A DNA stretch of 64,000 nucleotides, taken from positions 744,001-808,000 of the forward strand of contig JAAROD010000026.1 in the NCBI GenBank assembly GCA_012274445.1, written 5' to 3'. The first letter of the stretch is position 1; every line of letters starts with the position of its first letter. Source of the DNA: Sclerotiophoma versabilis (lineage: Eukaryota; Ascomycota; Dothideomycetes; Pleosporales; Didymellaceae). A program made the translations under genes and the position numbers. The notes beneath the pieces are model-generated. The model was not told the origin of the DNA, did not search any database, and worked only from the letters and a program-made list of their open reading frames with translations. Positions 32,501-42,771 of the stretch are shown here, one piece after another.

Positions 32501-33778
32501 CTGTATCTCCTGTAGCGGTGCGCGGCCCCGCATAATTCCCAACGTGTAGTTCTATCCTTTGAACCTCGCATTCCTCAGACTAGATGAGAGCATCGAGAGG
32601 TGAGGGCTTTATACGAACTTGTCTGAGATGGATAAAAGAATACATTGCCGTGGCTAAGATTGAGAGTATTCATTTATTTCTACTTGGCTCCTTGGAATCG
32701 TCAGTGTCGGTGCTCACCATGTGTACCGTAGGATGAATGGCCGAGCATTGCACGACTCTTCACACAGGCAATTGCTCCCCAAACAGCCAATCTCAAGGGT
32801 CACACTTGCAGTCACATACTTTCTTGATGTGATTTTGCTGGGGGATTAGGAAGCACTATCTAGAGGTGCATTTTGCATGTTCGGCAGAGCCTGTTGCAGA
32901 AAGCATCGCCGGCAACAAAGAAAGTAATTGGAACCTTGAGGTCTGGTTGTCACGGGCAGTCTTTACGATTGGCCCGAGATACTTCTCATAGTCCCAGTCT
33001 AGTCCTGATGTAATAGCGAAACGCGTCTCCAAATATGTGAGATGCGTCTCCAAATTGTGGAATTCCGAAGATGTTCGAGATATGCTATCGGGGAAGTAAA
33101 AGTGAGCATCCACCCTGCTACACAGAGCACAATTCGAGTGATTTCAAGCGGGCATTGTTGGCACTGAGGCTTGTCTGATACTGAGCATAGAGGCGGGATG
33201 AAAGGACAAAGATAGGTGTTCATCCCAAAATACTGAAGGCTCAAGCCAGAATCCCTAGATAGCCAACCATATTCGACAGCCTGGCTTTCTTTCCCATCCT
33301 TTACAGCCTCTAATATCTATCCGACTAGTTTGTTGCTCCTTTTTAACATCATGAACACGAAGAGAACCAACGTCGGCGTACTTGGCACACAGATACATAA
33401 GCTCTGGCATGGATCTAGAGTAGTTTTAGTTTCAGCCTTCAGCCTTCAACCTTCAGTGCAGCTTGAATGACGTTGGGCGCGTCTGGTAGCTCATGTGCTG
33501 CTTCCATAGCTTCTATGAGCTTGGGTAACTTCTTGTACTTAATGATTGGTCAGTCTCAACCGGTTCCAGACATATGCTGCCAGTGCACTCATACTTCTGC
33601 TAACCTGAACCCTACCAATGTAAACTTGACAGGATCAGTGGTGCAGGGTGGAAGAGTAGCAATTCTCGCACAGCAGGCCTTATAGTAGATTGAAAGAGGA
33701 TCAGACACAAGTTTATTTAAGTGCTCGTGCAGATCCCGGATTAGACGACGTTCTTCATCGACTTATTGTTAGTACTTG
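29510..33778. other. 4.3 kb gene-poor stretch
   Basis: No gene is supported. Short frames at 29919-30597, 30712-31030, 31300-31956 and 32856-33244 have no domains and no consistent splice joins. The 29510-29700 part holds the leader of the proline-rich gene. No transposon ends, rRNA or second tRNA were seen. Confidence 0.5.
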
Positions 33779-34684
33779 TTATAGCAACCGAAGCACTGGC
33801 AAGTGTAGTACCATATCCTGGGGAACTTGCTGGTGCTGGTCGCGAGGTCGAAACCAGAAGTCATCTAGGTCCTTGCTGTACTCGACCAGAATCTCCTCCC
33901 CAGCTGTGATGTCAAGGGTTGAGATGAGTCTGCAAGACCCAAAGTATTTACCTAGATCAGTGTATACGTTGGTGACGAAAGCATTGGGAACGCGGGAGCG
34001 GTTGATACGGCTGAAGTACTTGCCAACTACAAGCCAGTGATTAGCATTGACACTGGCATTCTCGAGATACGGTGAATTCTTCTCCACAATATCGCTGTTG
34101 TTAAGGCCGTGGATGATTTCTATAGTCTCGATCTGTTTGGGCCTGCGTTGGAATACTGCTTCGATGATTTGCGTTATTTCTGCTTTCTTTAACACGTAGG
34201 ACCCTTCACTGCTTCCCAAAGTGGTATCGGTCACAAAAAAAGGTTCATCTGCCAGGATCAAGTTACCGCTGGTGATGTTGCTTGTAAATTCTAGGCTGCA
34301 CTCGCCCAAGACAGTATCTTTGGATGCATTGCTGACGCGGAATAGTGGCTTATGAGGGTGCAGGGGCGCGTTCTGCGGGAGAGACTTTAGCATTCTTTCC
34401 TTTTGGATTGGTGATTCAGGGCCATTCTGCTGTATGTGTTGTGACTGTGGTGTTCGCTCTAACCGCCATGATGCAGGGAGCTGTGCTACTTTATACGCCA
34501 GGGTTGGCAAGGTTGGAGTTGTCGTCTTTAACCTCGTGTCGATTATGAAGAATTGGTCAAGATGCCACGAATTATCTTGCATGTGATCCTGGAGCCTTCC
34601 ATAGTCTAGTTCCAGGTCCGAGGTCACCGAGTCAGGCCCATTCGTTCTGAACGCCCATGTATAGTGCGGTTGATGAGCAGCCAT
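33779..34684 (-). CDS. SET-domain protein, apparently degenerate
   Basis: Open frame of 301 residues from ATG 34684. Residues ~1-110 are unrecognised. From ~115 a SET domain follows: LFRVSNASKDTVLGECSLEF, then SGNLILADEPFFV, then NRSRVPNAFVTNVYTD and ITAGEEILVEY. The invariant NHSCxPN motif reads NRSRVPN here, so the His and Cys expected near the cofactor site are changed; GEEILVEY retains the late Tyr. The post-SET cysteines are not in this frame; a one-base shift near 33840 gives CQCFGCYNKY followed by a stop. A 37-nt intron (GTTTCG...CCCAG) would join the two frames but is shorter than others here. So the gene may be decaying or spliced unusually. SET proteins methylate lysines; activity here is doubtful. 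Confidence 0.62.
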   Translation of the reverse strand: MAAHQPHYTWAFRTNGPDSVTSDLELDYGRLQDHMQDNSWHLDQFFIIDTRLKTTTPTLPTLAYKVAQLPASWRLERTPQSQHIQQNGPESPIQKERMLKSLPQNAPLHPHKPLFRVSNASKDTVLGECSLEFTSNITSGNLILADEPFFVTDTTLGSSEGSYVLKKAEITQIIEAVFQRRPKQIETIEIIHGLNNSDIVEKNSPYLENASVNANHWLVVGKYFSRINRSRVPNAFVTNVYTDLGKYFGSCRLISTLDITAGEEILVEYSKDLDDFWFRPRDQHQQVPQDMVLHLPVLRLL

Positions 34685-35331
34685 CTTGGACGTTTACCAT
34701 GTCTGATTGGGCGGTGTACGACGCTACCATCTCCATCACGAGACATTAAAAGGCAGTGGTTCGTTGCGCAGTTCAACTTCAGGAAACGACGATAAACGGA
34801 TTTCACGTCAAAATGCAGGAAGTAGGATCACCATCCCGTACCTGCCAAGTCTGCAGTTAAAGTGGGACCTCCATTCGCATCCCAGCCGCCGGCCCTAAAT
34901 CGTCTAGTCCACCTGACGTCTGGCCACCGCGCATCGATAGGTTATCGACATCTTCGACGAAGCTTCAGTAATTCGTATTCGGATGAGCGCTCTCAAAATA
35001 ACCTATGCAGACGTCACTCCCACCAATCCAGTCGGGTAGCCGGCGCTCGGGCAACACGAGTGCCTAACGCACACAATAGGCCTCCAACAAGCCTAGCCCT
35101 CGTACAGCACGAACGTTCTCGGGTTTCTTGGTGTTTCCGCGCGCTCTAACTGGGCATTAATGCGCGCGCTATTGAATGCTTGTGCGATGACCTCAAAGGG
35201 GCTCTTTCTTTAAAAGAGCGCGAGTGTCGCTCCTGATGAAATGAGATCCGAGGTGCTGGTACGCTCTTTACATATTCGCTAACTTTCAACGTTCTTTTGT
35301 TTCATTGCCGTACTAGTCTACCAGTGTGAAA
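34685..35331. other. Divergent intergenic between the SET gene and the Ser-rich protein
   Basis: About 650 bases containing the presumed promoters of both genes. A short inverted repeat GCTCTTT...AAAAGAGC lies near 35200-35220. No coding frame is supported. Confidence 0.5.
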
Positions 35332-35837
35332 ATGCTCCGCTCAACGTGCATGCTCGTGCTTGGCCTCACGGCTGCTGCCTTTGCGCAGGAGTCGACATCG
35401 ACTTGTAAGTTGGGAAAATGCAAGATTGATGTAGATTTACTCATAATCATGTAGTCACAGGACCAATGTTCAACCCCTCAGAGGCCCCATACTTCGACTC
35501 TACCGGCCTAGTCGTGCCTACCTCGAATCTCCCCGCAATCCAGCCGACAGATGCTTTCAGCATGGCCACGACAATATCTGGGATCATTCTGCCAACAACG
35601 CTATCGCGTTCGCCTGCAGCTACATCGCATTCGTCTAGCCGCTCATCGAGCCACTCCGCTTCGTCGTCGGCATCCTCAAGCGTATCGAGGACAGCGAGTA
35701 GTACTGTGAGCTCGGCGGTTACTTCAGCGTCGGCGTCGGCTCCTGCGCAACAAAGTACTGGAGCTGCTGTTGCGCACCGTGTTGGTGCTGTGGGGGTTGT
35801 TGCTGGTGGATTGCTTGCTGGACTGGCATTTGTTTGA
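35332..35837 (+). CDS. Small secreted Ser-rich, probably GPI-anchored protein
   Basis: Two exons, 35332-35404 and 35455-35837, 151 residues; the 50-nt intron runs GTAAGT to TAG. A signal peptide is clear (MLRSTCMLVLGLTAAAFAQ, cleavage probably after residue 18). The mature N-terminal part, TGPMFNPSEAPYFDSTG, has few cysteines. The C-terminal half is dominated by Ser/Ala/Thr (residues ~75-125), a likely O-mannosylated stalk. The last ~18 residues are small and hydrophobic (VGVVAGGLLAGLAFV), fitting a GPI attachment signal. This is a common fungal cell-wall protein layout; no named family is recognised. Confidence 0.82.
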
Positions 35838-36261
35838 GACTAAGATGGAATATAGATTTTGATGGATAGGTAGTGTCGGAAGATCAGTGATTTTCTACGA
35901 GTATCGATGTACATAAACAAGGTTCAATCGCGGTCAGGCAATACAAGATACGACGAGCAGGAGGTTTGAATGGATTGCTTGTGGTACGGGAACGGGCTTA
36001 TCTTGACTGTTCTGTGAACAGTGAAGTTGAAACTAGCTAAATTTTAGAGTTGTAATTTCTGGTCTCTGAACTGGAAGTTTTCCCACAGTCCCTTATGTCA
36101 CTTGTGTTAATGCCGGGTTGAATGAAGTAGTGTCAACATGAGGGTATATTGGTGTTATGCTCGTGAAGATCTGACAACAGTGGCCGAACTGTTGTACTTC
36201 TCCTGGACCAAATAACGCCTTTAGAACGCCGCCCAGATGCATGTCCATTCTGCCAGGAAGT
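35838..36261. other. Convergent 3' region of the Ser-rich protein gene and Mrt4
   Basis: About 420 AT-rich bases between two convergent stop codons. Only 3' UTR sequence is expected; nothing else seen. Confidence 0.55.
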
Positions 36262-37024
36262 CTACTCCTCCATAGCATCAACCTCAATGACAGACTCAGT
36301 CTTCTTCGAGTAGTAGGCCTTGATGTCGATCTTGAAGTCCGCCATAGCGACGCCGAACATCTTCAGCAGCGCGGTTTGGTGACTGTTCATGACCTGGCCC
36401 TCCTTGCACACGGTGTAGGGCGCATCAAGTGTAACCTTACCCTGATCCAACCTCGTGGGCATGCCCCATTTCCTGATAGTAGTCTCAACGCTGTGAGGCA
36501 GCGGGACGTCCTCGTCAGCTGGCACCTCACCACCTCTCGAGTGGACAACACCAGCCGGAATTGTGAAAGTGTGGGTGGCGGTCACACCAGCGCGCGCAAA
36601 GTCGGTCTGCGAGTAGGCGGCGAAGTACTCAAGGACGTCGGCAGGCTCGCGGTTCGTGAAGAAGAGACCAACATTGCCAACGAGGTGCTTGGTGAGCTCA
36701 GAGAGGTTTGTGAGGTGCTCCTCAGCGGGCGTTGTGCCAAGTGCTTTGGCCATGACTTTTGTCTTGCCAAAGAAGAATCTGCGCAAACGTTACTAAAGAA
36801 CTTTGTGCCTTATGATTCAAGACCTAGAATTACCGGCTGTCAGAAAATTCAGCGCGCACTTCCTTCAAGTACGAGTTACGCATGTTCTCAACGGAGAAGA
36901 CGAAGATGTGCTCAAAGTTTTCGGCGGCTTCTTGGACGTTGGCAAAGAGCTTCTGGGAGAGCTCCTTGCCCTTCTTGTCCGTCTTGGTGAGGTGGACGAC
37001 CTTGGCACGCTTTGACTTGGGCAT
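36262..37024 (-). CDS. MRT4: Ribosome assembly factor Mrt4 (P0-like)
   Basis: Two exons, 37024-36834 and 36778-36262, 235 residues; the 55-nt intron runs GTAATT to CAG with a TAGTAAC branch site. The start MPKSKRAKVVHLTKT and KKGKELSQKLFANVQEA are characteristic of Mrt4. The body resembles the rRNA-binding domain of ribosomal protein P0 but lacks P0's C-terminal stalk tail, as expected. Mrt4 occupies the P0 site on nuclear pre-60S particles and is later replaced by P0, with release assisted by Yvh1. Its ATG lies only 241 bp from that of Mdm10 on the other strand. Confidence 0.94.
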
Positions 37025-37265
37025 TTTGGCGGTGTTGTGGTGATTTGGCGAACTTTGGTGTTGTTCTTGCAAAAAGTTCTGGTAGCCGCAAAAAGTTCAT
37101 ATGCGCGGAGGGGAAAGGAAGCGACCGCCGACGCTTAGCGCAATGCAGCCGCGGCGCATCCAGGGCCAGCGCTCCACTGCCCGTTGCCGAAGCTCTGTCA
37201 AGCACGCTTCAAGCGCCCGGTTCTTTTGCGCGCGCCCCTCAGCATGCTGCGCTCGTGACAGCGAC
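37025..37265. promoter_or_regulatory. 241-bp bidirectional promoter of Mrt4 and Mdm10
   Basis: The two start codons are 241 bp apart and diverge, so both promoters and leaders must fit in this space or overlap the opposite gene. The stretch is GC-rich with no clear TATA box. Confidence 0.7.
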
Positions 37266-38539
37266 ATGTTGGATTTCATGGAGAACGTGCAAAATGCATT
37301 CTACGAAGCGTCGCACTGGAACCTGGACAACTCTTATGGCGCGCTGAACACGACGGCACGAGGTCTGTCTGGACCTGCATCACCTTCCAAGCTCGCACTG
37401 ACGCAAGCAGCACTGCTCGATTTCCAGATACCGCAGGGTCTGCGCTTGCAGATTTCGTCCCTCGCTGCGCCGAATTTCGCAACTTCCTACACGCTGGGCA
37501 GTGTAGGCGTGGTCGATGGTTCCGTGTCCTACCTATACTCGTCGTTGCCGTTGAGGAAGGAGTGCAGGAGCTCCCACGTCAACCTGGAGAATGTCATACG
37601 GGGCTACAAACATGTGCAAGAGCTGAGACGGCCTCAAGAGAACTGGTGGTGGGAGCTTTGGCACGCGGGAAAGCGGGTTGACCGCAGAAGTAAGTCTTCC
37701 AGGACATGGGTGAGGACTGCGGGCTGAAACAAGCAGACACACTGCTGTATGGGCGCGTGTTCCTTCCCCAGTCGAGACTCGAAGCCTTGTACTTGCGTCG
37801 CCTCACCCCTACTCGTCAGCTGCGCATCGCCGCTGTCAGCGACACGAACCTCAACAATGGAGGCACCATCCTGGCACTGCTGCAGAATGATGTGGGCAAA
37901 TACAGCACAGAGTACATGTACAGCACGGACTCGGCGCTGATGGGCGTGCGAGGGCTGTATAATTTCGGCGCAGATCCAAGGAATGCGCCAACGGAACCGA
38001 AATCCGTCGATCAAGTGGAACTGGTGCATGGCCGCTTCAGCGCAGGCGCTGAGCTTTACTATGGCTTGTTGAACAAGAGTGGAGGGATCAGCACCGGCTT
38101 AAGGTTCACAACACTGCCTGGCCATGCCGGATTTCCGTACACCATGACACTTACGCTGAACCCGTTGATGGGCAATCTCTCCTCCACCTACGCGGTCAAA
38201 GCTGGCTCTAGCCTGGCACTCTGTTCCCGCTTCGACTTCAACTTCTACTCGTACGAAAGTGAGCTGCAGCTTGGCTGCGAGTTGTGGCGGCGACGCAGCA
38301 CCACAGATGTTGACTGGGCGGTAAAGAAATTGCGCCCAGACTGGAAGCAGTCCACCGTCTCTCCCGACGATGACGTCTCCGGTGTGTTGAAAGCTAGGGT
38401 TGATCAAGATTGGCGTGTGGGAGTGCTGTGGGAAGGCAGGATCAAGGAGCTGCTCTTCACACTCGGCGCAAGCCTGGACCTCAAGAAGAGGGAGCACATC
38501 TTCCGATCCGTAGGCCTCGAGCTGCAGTACTCTTCTTGA
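37266..38539 (+). CDS. MDM10: Mitochondrial distribution and morphology protein Mdm10
   Basis: Two exons, 37266-37689 and 37737-38539, 408 residues; the 47-nt intron runs GTAAGT to CAG (an AAG three bases earlier would alter only the joint residues). The start MLDFMENVQNAFYEASHWN, then LDFQIPQGLRLQISSLAAPNF and LLYGRVFLPQSRLEALYLRR, are diagnostic of Mdm10. The C-terminus RSVGLELQYSS is a beta-signal for outer-membrane insertion. Mdm10 is a 19-stranded porin-like beta-barrel of the mitochondrial outer membrane. It anchors the ERMES ER-mitochondria tether (with Mmm1, Mdm12 and Mdm34) and also joins the SAM complex to aid Tom40 assembly. Confidence 0.95.
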
Positions 38540-40911
38540 GCCTGTCAAACAGGCGCAAGCCACAATGTAGACGCCAGCACAAATCAGGAAATGGAAGCGC
38601 GGCATGTGAGGGCTCAATCTGGCGGTCAAGTCAAGTTAAGTGAGCAGCGATAGCCCTCCTTGTGTGAACCTTCTGGAAGCGTGTTTCGAACGTTTTGCAC
38701 GTCACAGGCCGTTTCTAAAGAGTCGCGTAGCGCGGACGGGTACATTACTCGAATGACGCTCGCATCTCGAATCTGGGCGAACCTGATGTCCATACCTATG
38801 CTCTGGGATCGCAGCGGAGACATGGTGGTCCTGACCTGACAGTGGCTAGTATCACTGCATTTTGATTCCGATGGTGTGACGCTGAAACATATGAGCATGT
38901 CAGGATCATGGATGTCCGTAGAGTGTCAACATGGGGCCGTCCTGGCAGCCTTCAAGTGCAAGAGTGGCGCCAAAACAATTGTGCACAGGCTGATAGATAA
39001 ACAGAAACAGGCGTGCCGGAGAAGGTGTGTCAAGACGATACGTGAATGGTGGAGGATGTTCGATGATGAGAGTATTCCAGAGCTCCGTTCGGTGCCTAGG
39101 GACGAGGATGCGTTGGAGTGGAGAGCGGATTCCGGATGCTGGGTTCATGTTTGTGGGCTTGCGACACCGTCCGCCATTCATGCTGCCGTGACCGGCGTGA
39201 GCCTGGCAGGGAACTCGTTGGTCCAGATTGACAGCTGTAGGGCGACTAGACGCCCACTTAGCTTGTTTCCCGAATGAAGACATCAGGGCCAGAGAAATTG
39301 CAGTTGAGCCGTCTTGACGAAGGCGAAGGTCACCAATTTGAGTCTTTTTGGAACGAGTGCATCAAATTGGGCGCGATCAGGCACTGCACGGGCGCTGATG
39401 CTCGATCAGGATCTTTCTCGCTATCGGCTCACCCGAGCGATCAGCGACGAGGGGCTGCTGAGAACCTTCGACATGATCACAATGCCGATGCGCGTCGTCC
39501 TGCCGCTGGAGGAAGGCCGTGGCCGGCTCCGCTCCCCCTTGCGATGAAGCACACACGGTCGAGAAGCGGAGGTTGTGCGAGCCAGTGCGAGCCAGTGCGC
39601 GCCTGCCGTGCGCCGCAGCTCGCACGATGCGTCGATGACACCACGAGTTCCGCTGCATGCGGTGCTGAGAACGACGGTCCTCAACTGCAGAACCGAGACG
39701 CCGCAACCCGTGCGGTGGATCGTTTCGGTTTCTGGTACGTACCTGACGCTTGAATAGCGCCCAGCGAGCTAGTGCTTGTCGCGCTCTGTACGCAACACTG
39801 TGTGTTATGCGGCCATGACTTCAAACGACTATGGTGTGCCCAAGTGACAGCAGTCCAGAAGACGGCTCTATGCTCGGCCGGCGACTTGTTCTGCGACAAG
39901 GGTGGCCCAGCGTGAACGACTCCTGACGGAGACTTGGACTTGGGGAGCTCCCACTCCGTCGCTCTCGCAGCGACCAGGGTGCCCAGCGCCTGCTTTCTTA
40001 GCAGCGCGGTGCCCCTGGCCGTTGCGGACTGCGGCGGACAGCACGCGCAGCCTGGCGTGGGCTGCACAGCGAGGCCCGCCAGGCACAAAGCCTCGCCGCC
40101 GCAGCTCCACGCGCACCAGACAATGGGGTGCAGCGCGCGGAGAGAGCGTCGTCCAGCAGCAGTCGCAGGAGCAGACAAGCGTTTCCAGCGTCACCGCCGG
40201 TCTTTGGCGCTGGCGTTCAAAACGGCCAGCCGTGGTGCTAAACTTGCATCCTGACGCCGCGTGTGGATGCAGCCGGTCGCGCTTGGTGGCAGGAGCGAGC
40301 CCAACGCGGCATGGCGCCTTTTTCTCCCCCTACTTGTCTTGCTGATGCCCTTAATCTTAATCTCCCCCTTCCCCCACGACTGTCTTAATCCATCGCCTTC
40401 CGGTGTCCGCAACCTCACGTCTGGTGCGATTGCGATCCCTCGTCACGTTTCCTTCTCTTGTCGACTTCTGCGAAGTGCCGCCATTCCTTTCGGCCTTTGT
40501 CCACATTCATTTCCACTCCACCCCATCCTTAGGCCTTGCCTGTCCGCTCCTTAGCTTTCCCCAGCCCCGTTCCACTCCTCCCACACCCAGCATCGCTTTT
40601 GGACGATCATACTTCGACACCTGCTCCCCGGCTAGCAGACTTCTTTCCTTGAAGACCACCTACGCGCCTGGACGGTAGCTCGAGCCTCGACTCACAAGTG
40701 AACCCCTTTGCACTCCGCGCAACTGGACTCGCCGAACGCCTCGTAACGCGCTCATATCTTCGCATATCCACTTGCCTGGATCCATTACCATATACGACTC
40801 TTCACGAACATCGATAGACAGAGGTGCTTCGCTTGACCGCTCCCTCCTCTATCCCCCTGACCCTTTCGAACCACTCCTCAATCCCGGTCTTGGTTCCCAC
40901 ACTTCTTCAAC
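38540..40911. other. 2.4 kb intergenic: Mdm10 3' flank and homeobox upstream region
   Basis: No gene is supported. Frames of 110-168 residues at 38876-39277 and 39274-40345 show no domains. A GCGAGCCAGT direct repeat is at about 39578. The last ~560 bases before the homeobox ATG (about 40350-40911) are pyrimidine-rich and contain no ATG, as expected for a long 5' UTR. The nearest upstream ATG is at about 40345, opening a ~70-codon frame that stops at 40554. Confidence 0.55.
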
Positions 40912-42771
40912 ATGCAATCCAACGACGACATGATGGATTCCTCCACTCCCTCACCCACCCCCGCCCCCGGCGCAGCAACTCCCACACCCTCCTCGAGCTC
41001 GGCTGCACGCCGTCCTCCACGCAAGAGCACCCTCACCCAGCAGCAGAAGAACCAGAAGCGCCAGAGGGCTACCCAGGATCAACTAGTCACCCTAGAGATC
41101 GAATTCAACAAGAACCCTACTCCCACCGCCGTCACTCGCGAGAGGATAGCGAGTGAGATCAACATGACTGAGCGATCAGTACAAATCTGGTTCCAGAACA
41201 GGTGCGAAGAAGCATTGTCAAGTACATACTCAATTATATTAACGCGAACACAGGCGAGCTAAGATAAAGAACATTGCCAAGAAGAGCATTGAGAACGGTG
41301 ACGACTGCAATGACATCCCTGAGTCCATGCGACGATACCTTGCTCTCCAGGCCATGGAGTCTGGCAAGTCGATAGGAAGCAGCTTCCTCGGCCGCGCTGG
41401 TGGTATACCGTATGGTAGCGGTATGCTCCTCAACACTGACGCCAGCTCCTCGAAAGTCGGTATGTGGGATATCAATCCAGTATTGCTATGGACTTGCACT
41501 AACCATCATCAGTCATCACACATTTCTCCGTCCGCTCCTTGAGCGTTGGGAGCTGGAGGAGAGTTGGCCAGTCCGCTATGGATCTGGTCATCTTCTACTC
41601 ACCAGAGAAGTGCTGCATCACTTACTACATCAACAATGATTCAGCTGGTTACAAGATTGAGTATCCCTTCTCTTACATCAAGAACATCACCCTTGACAAC
41701 GGAGACATGGCCACAAATGCAGAGGGTGCTTCTCAGCGACCAGGCGGTCTCGTTGTGGAACTCAACCGCCCACCGAACTTCTTCATGGATTCCTCCGGCT
41801 CAGGAGGCTTCTTCCAGTGCGGCGACTTCACCGAGGACCAGCAGGCATCGCAAGTTCTGGTTCACCATCTTGGCGGCCACCCTAAGGTCTTGAGCGGCCA
41901 ATTGGCGAAACTTGTCTCACTGGAAGCGTTTCAGAACCGCCATAACATGTACGACCCCCATGCTATCGCCGTCTCGGCGCCCGTCTCGCCAATCAACTTC
42001 CGTCCTGCCTCCCAACCCAACCATGTGGTACATCCCCACAGCGGTATGTTTCATGACTCCCACCTCACGCCAGGCCCTTTCCCGCCGCGTGGTCACAAGC
42101 GCCAGCGTTCTCGCTCGGTACCTGTGGCGGTTGATTTCTCGATGCTGCGTAACCCCATGCCGTCGTTCATGATCCAGCCCGAGCCGTCACCGTACATCCC
42201 GAACCCGGAGATCTTTGCTCCTGTTCCTCACTCTTCATCAGGCCCCATTGGCCCTCACCTGAGCATTGACACATCCGCTGGTTACGGTATGGGCGATTAC
42301 CGCCAATACCCCATGTCAGCCACAACAGTTAACTCACCATCTGAGTACGGCACACCGTCATTCTACTCATCCGGACCTCAGAACGACACCATTCCTGCTT
42401 CGAACTTTGGTCAACAGTATAACATCCCGCCGTATGTGCACACACCAATGGGTCCGCCGCCACACTCGGCAGCACTGAATTCCCCAATGCCACCCATGGG
42501 CCACCATGATCCCATCATCGCCAATCAGTCACCGCCACTCAACTCTTTTGGCCGCGATGGCTCTGCAGATGTATACCCCATGTCTCACGACCAGGGAATG
42601 TCGGATGAGACGCTTCACATGACAGATATGTACGCGAAGCAGAACCTCAACCTTCCCTTCCGTTCACCCCTGATGGAAGAGAATGTTGATGACCTAGATA
42701 TGCAAAATCTGGTGTCGTTTGGTACACTCGACCATTCCGGCCTGTCGCCTGAGCATCATCACCAGATGTGA
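40912..42771 (+). CDS. Homeodomain transcription factor
   Basis: Three exons, 40912-41201, 41254-41459 and 41513-42771, 584 residues; introns of 52 and 53 nt (GTGCGA...CAG and GTATGT...CAG). The homeodomain spans about residues 46-104, with recognition helix SVQIWFQNRRAKIK; the first intron splits the Arg after WFQN. A second conserved block starts VGSWRRVGQSAMDLVIFYSP and continues with CCITYYINNDSAGYKIEYPF; I associate it with a fungus-specific homeobox group that includes Htf1/MoHox2 and Phx1, from memory and without certainty. The remainder is Pro/Ser/His-rich and disordered, as is usual for transactivation regions. Members of that group control conidiation or stress and stationary-phase survival. 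The homeodomain is certain; the subgroup is moderate. Confidence 0.92.

Noticed and set aside
32856..33244. Short minus-strand frames downstream of the SET gene
   Set aside because: Considered as a distal exon of the SET gene, but no splice joint or domain links them.
38876..39283. Overlapping 133- and 125-residue frames on opposite strands after Mdm10
   Set aside because: Neither has domain, signal or splice evidence; mutual overlap suggests chance.
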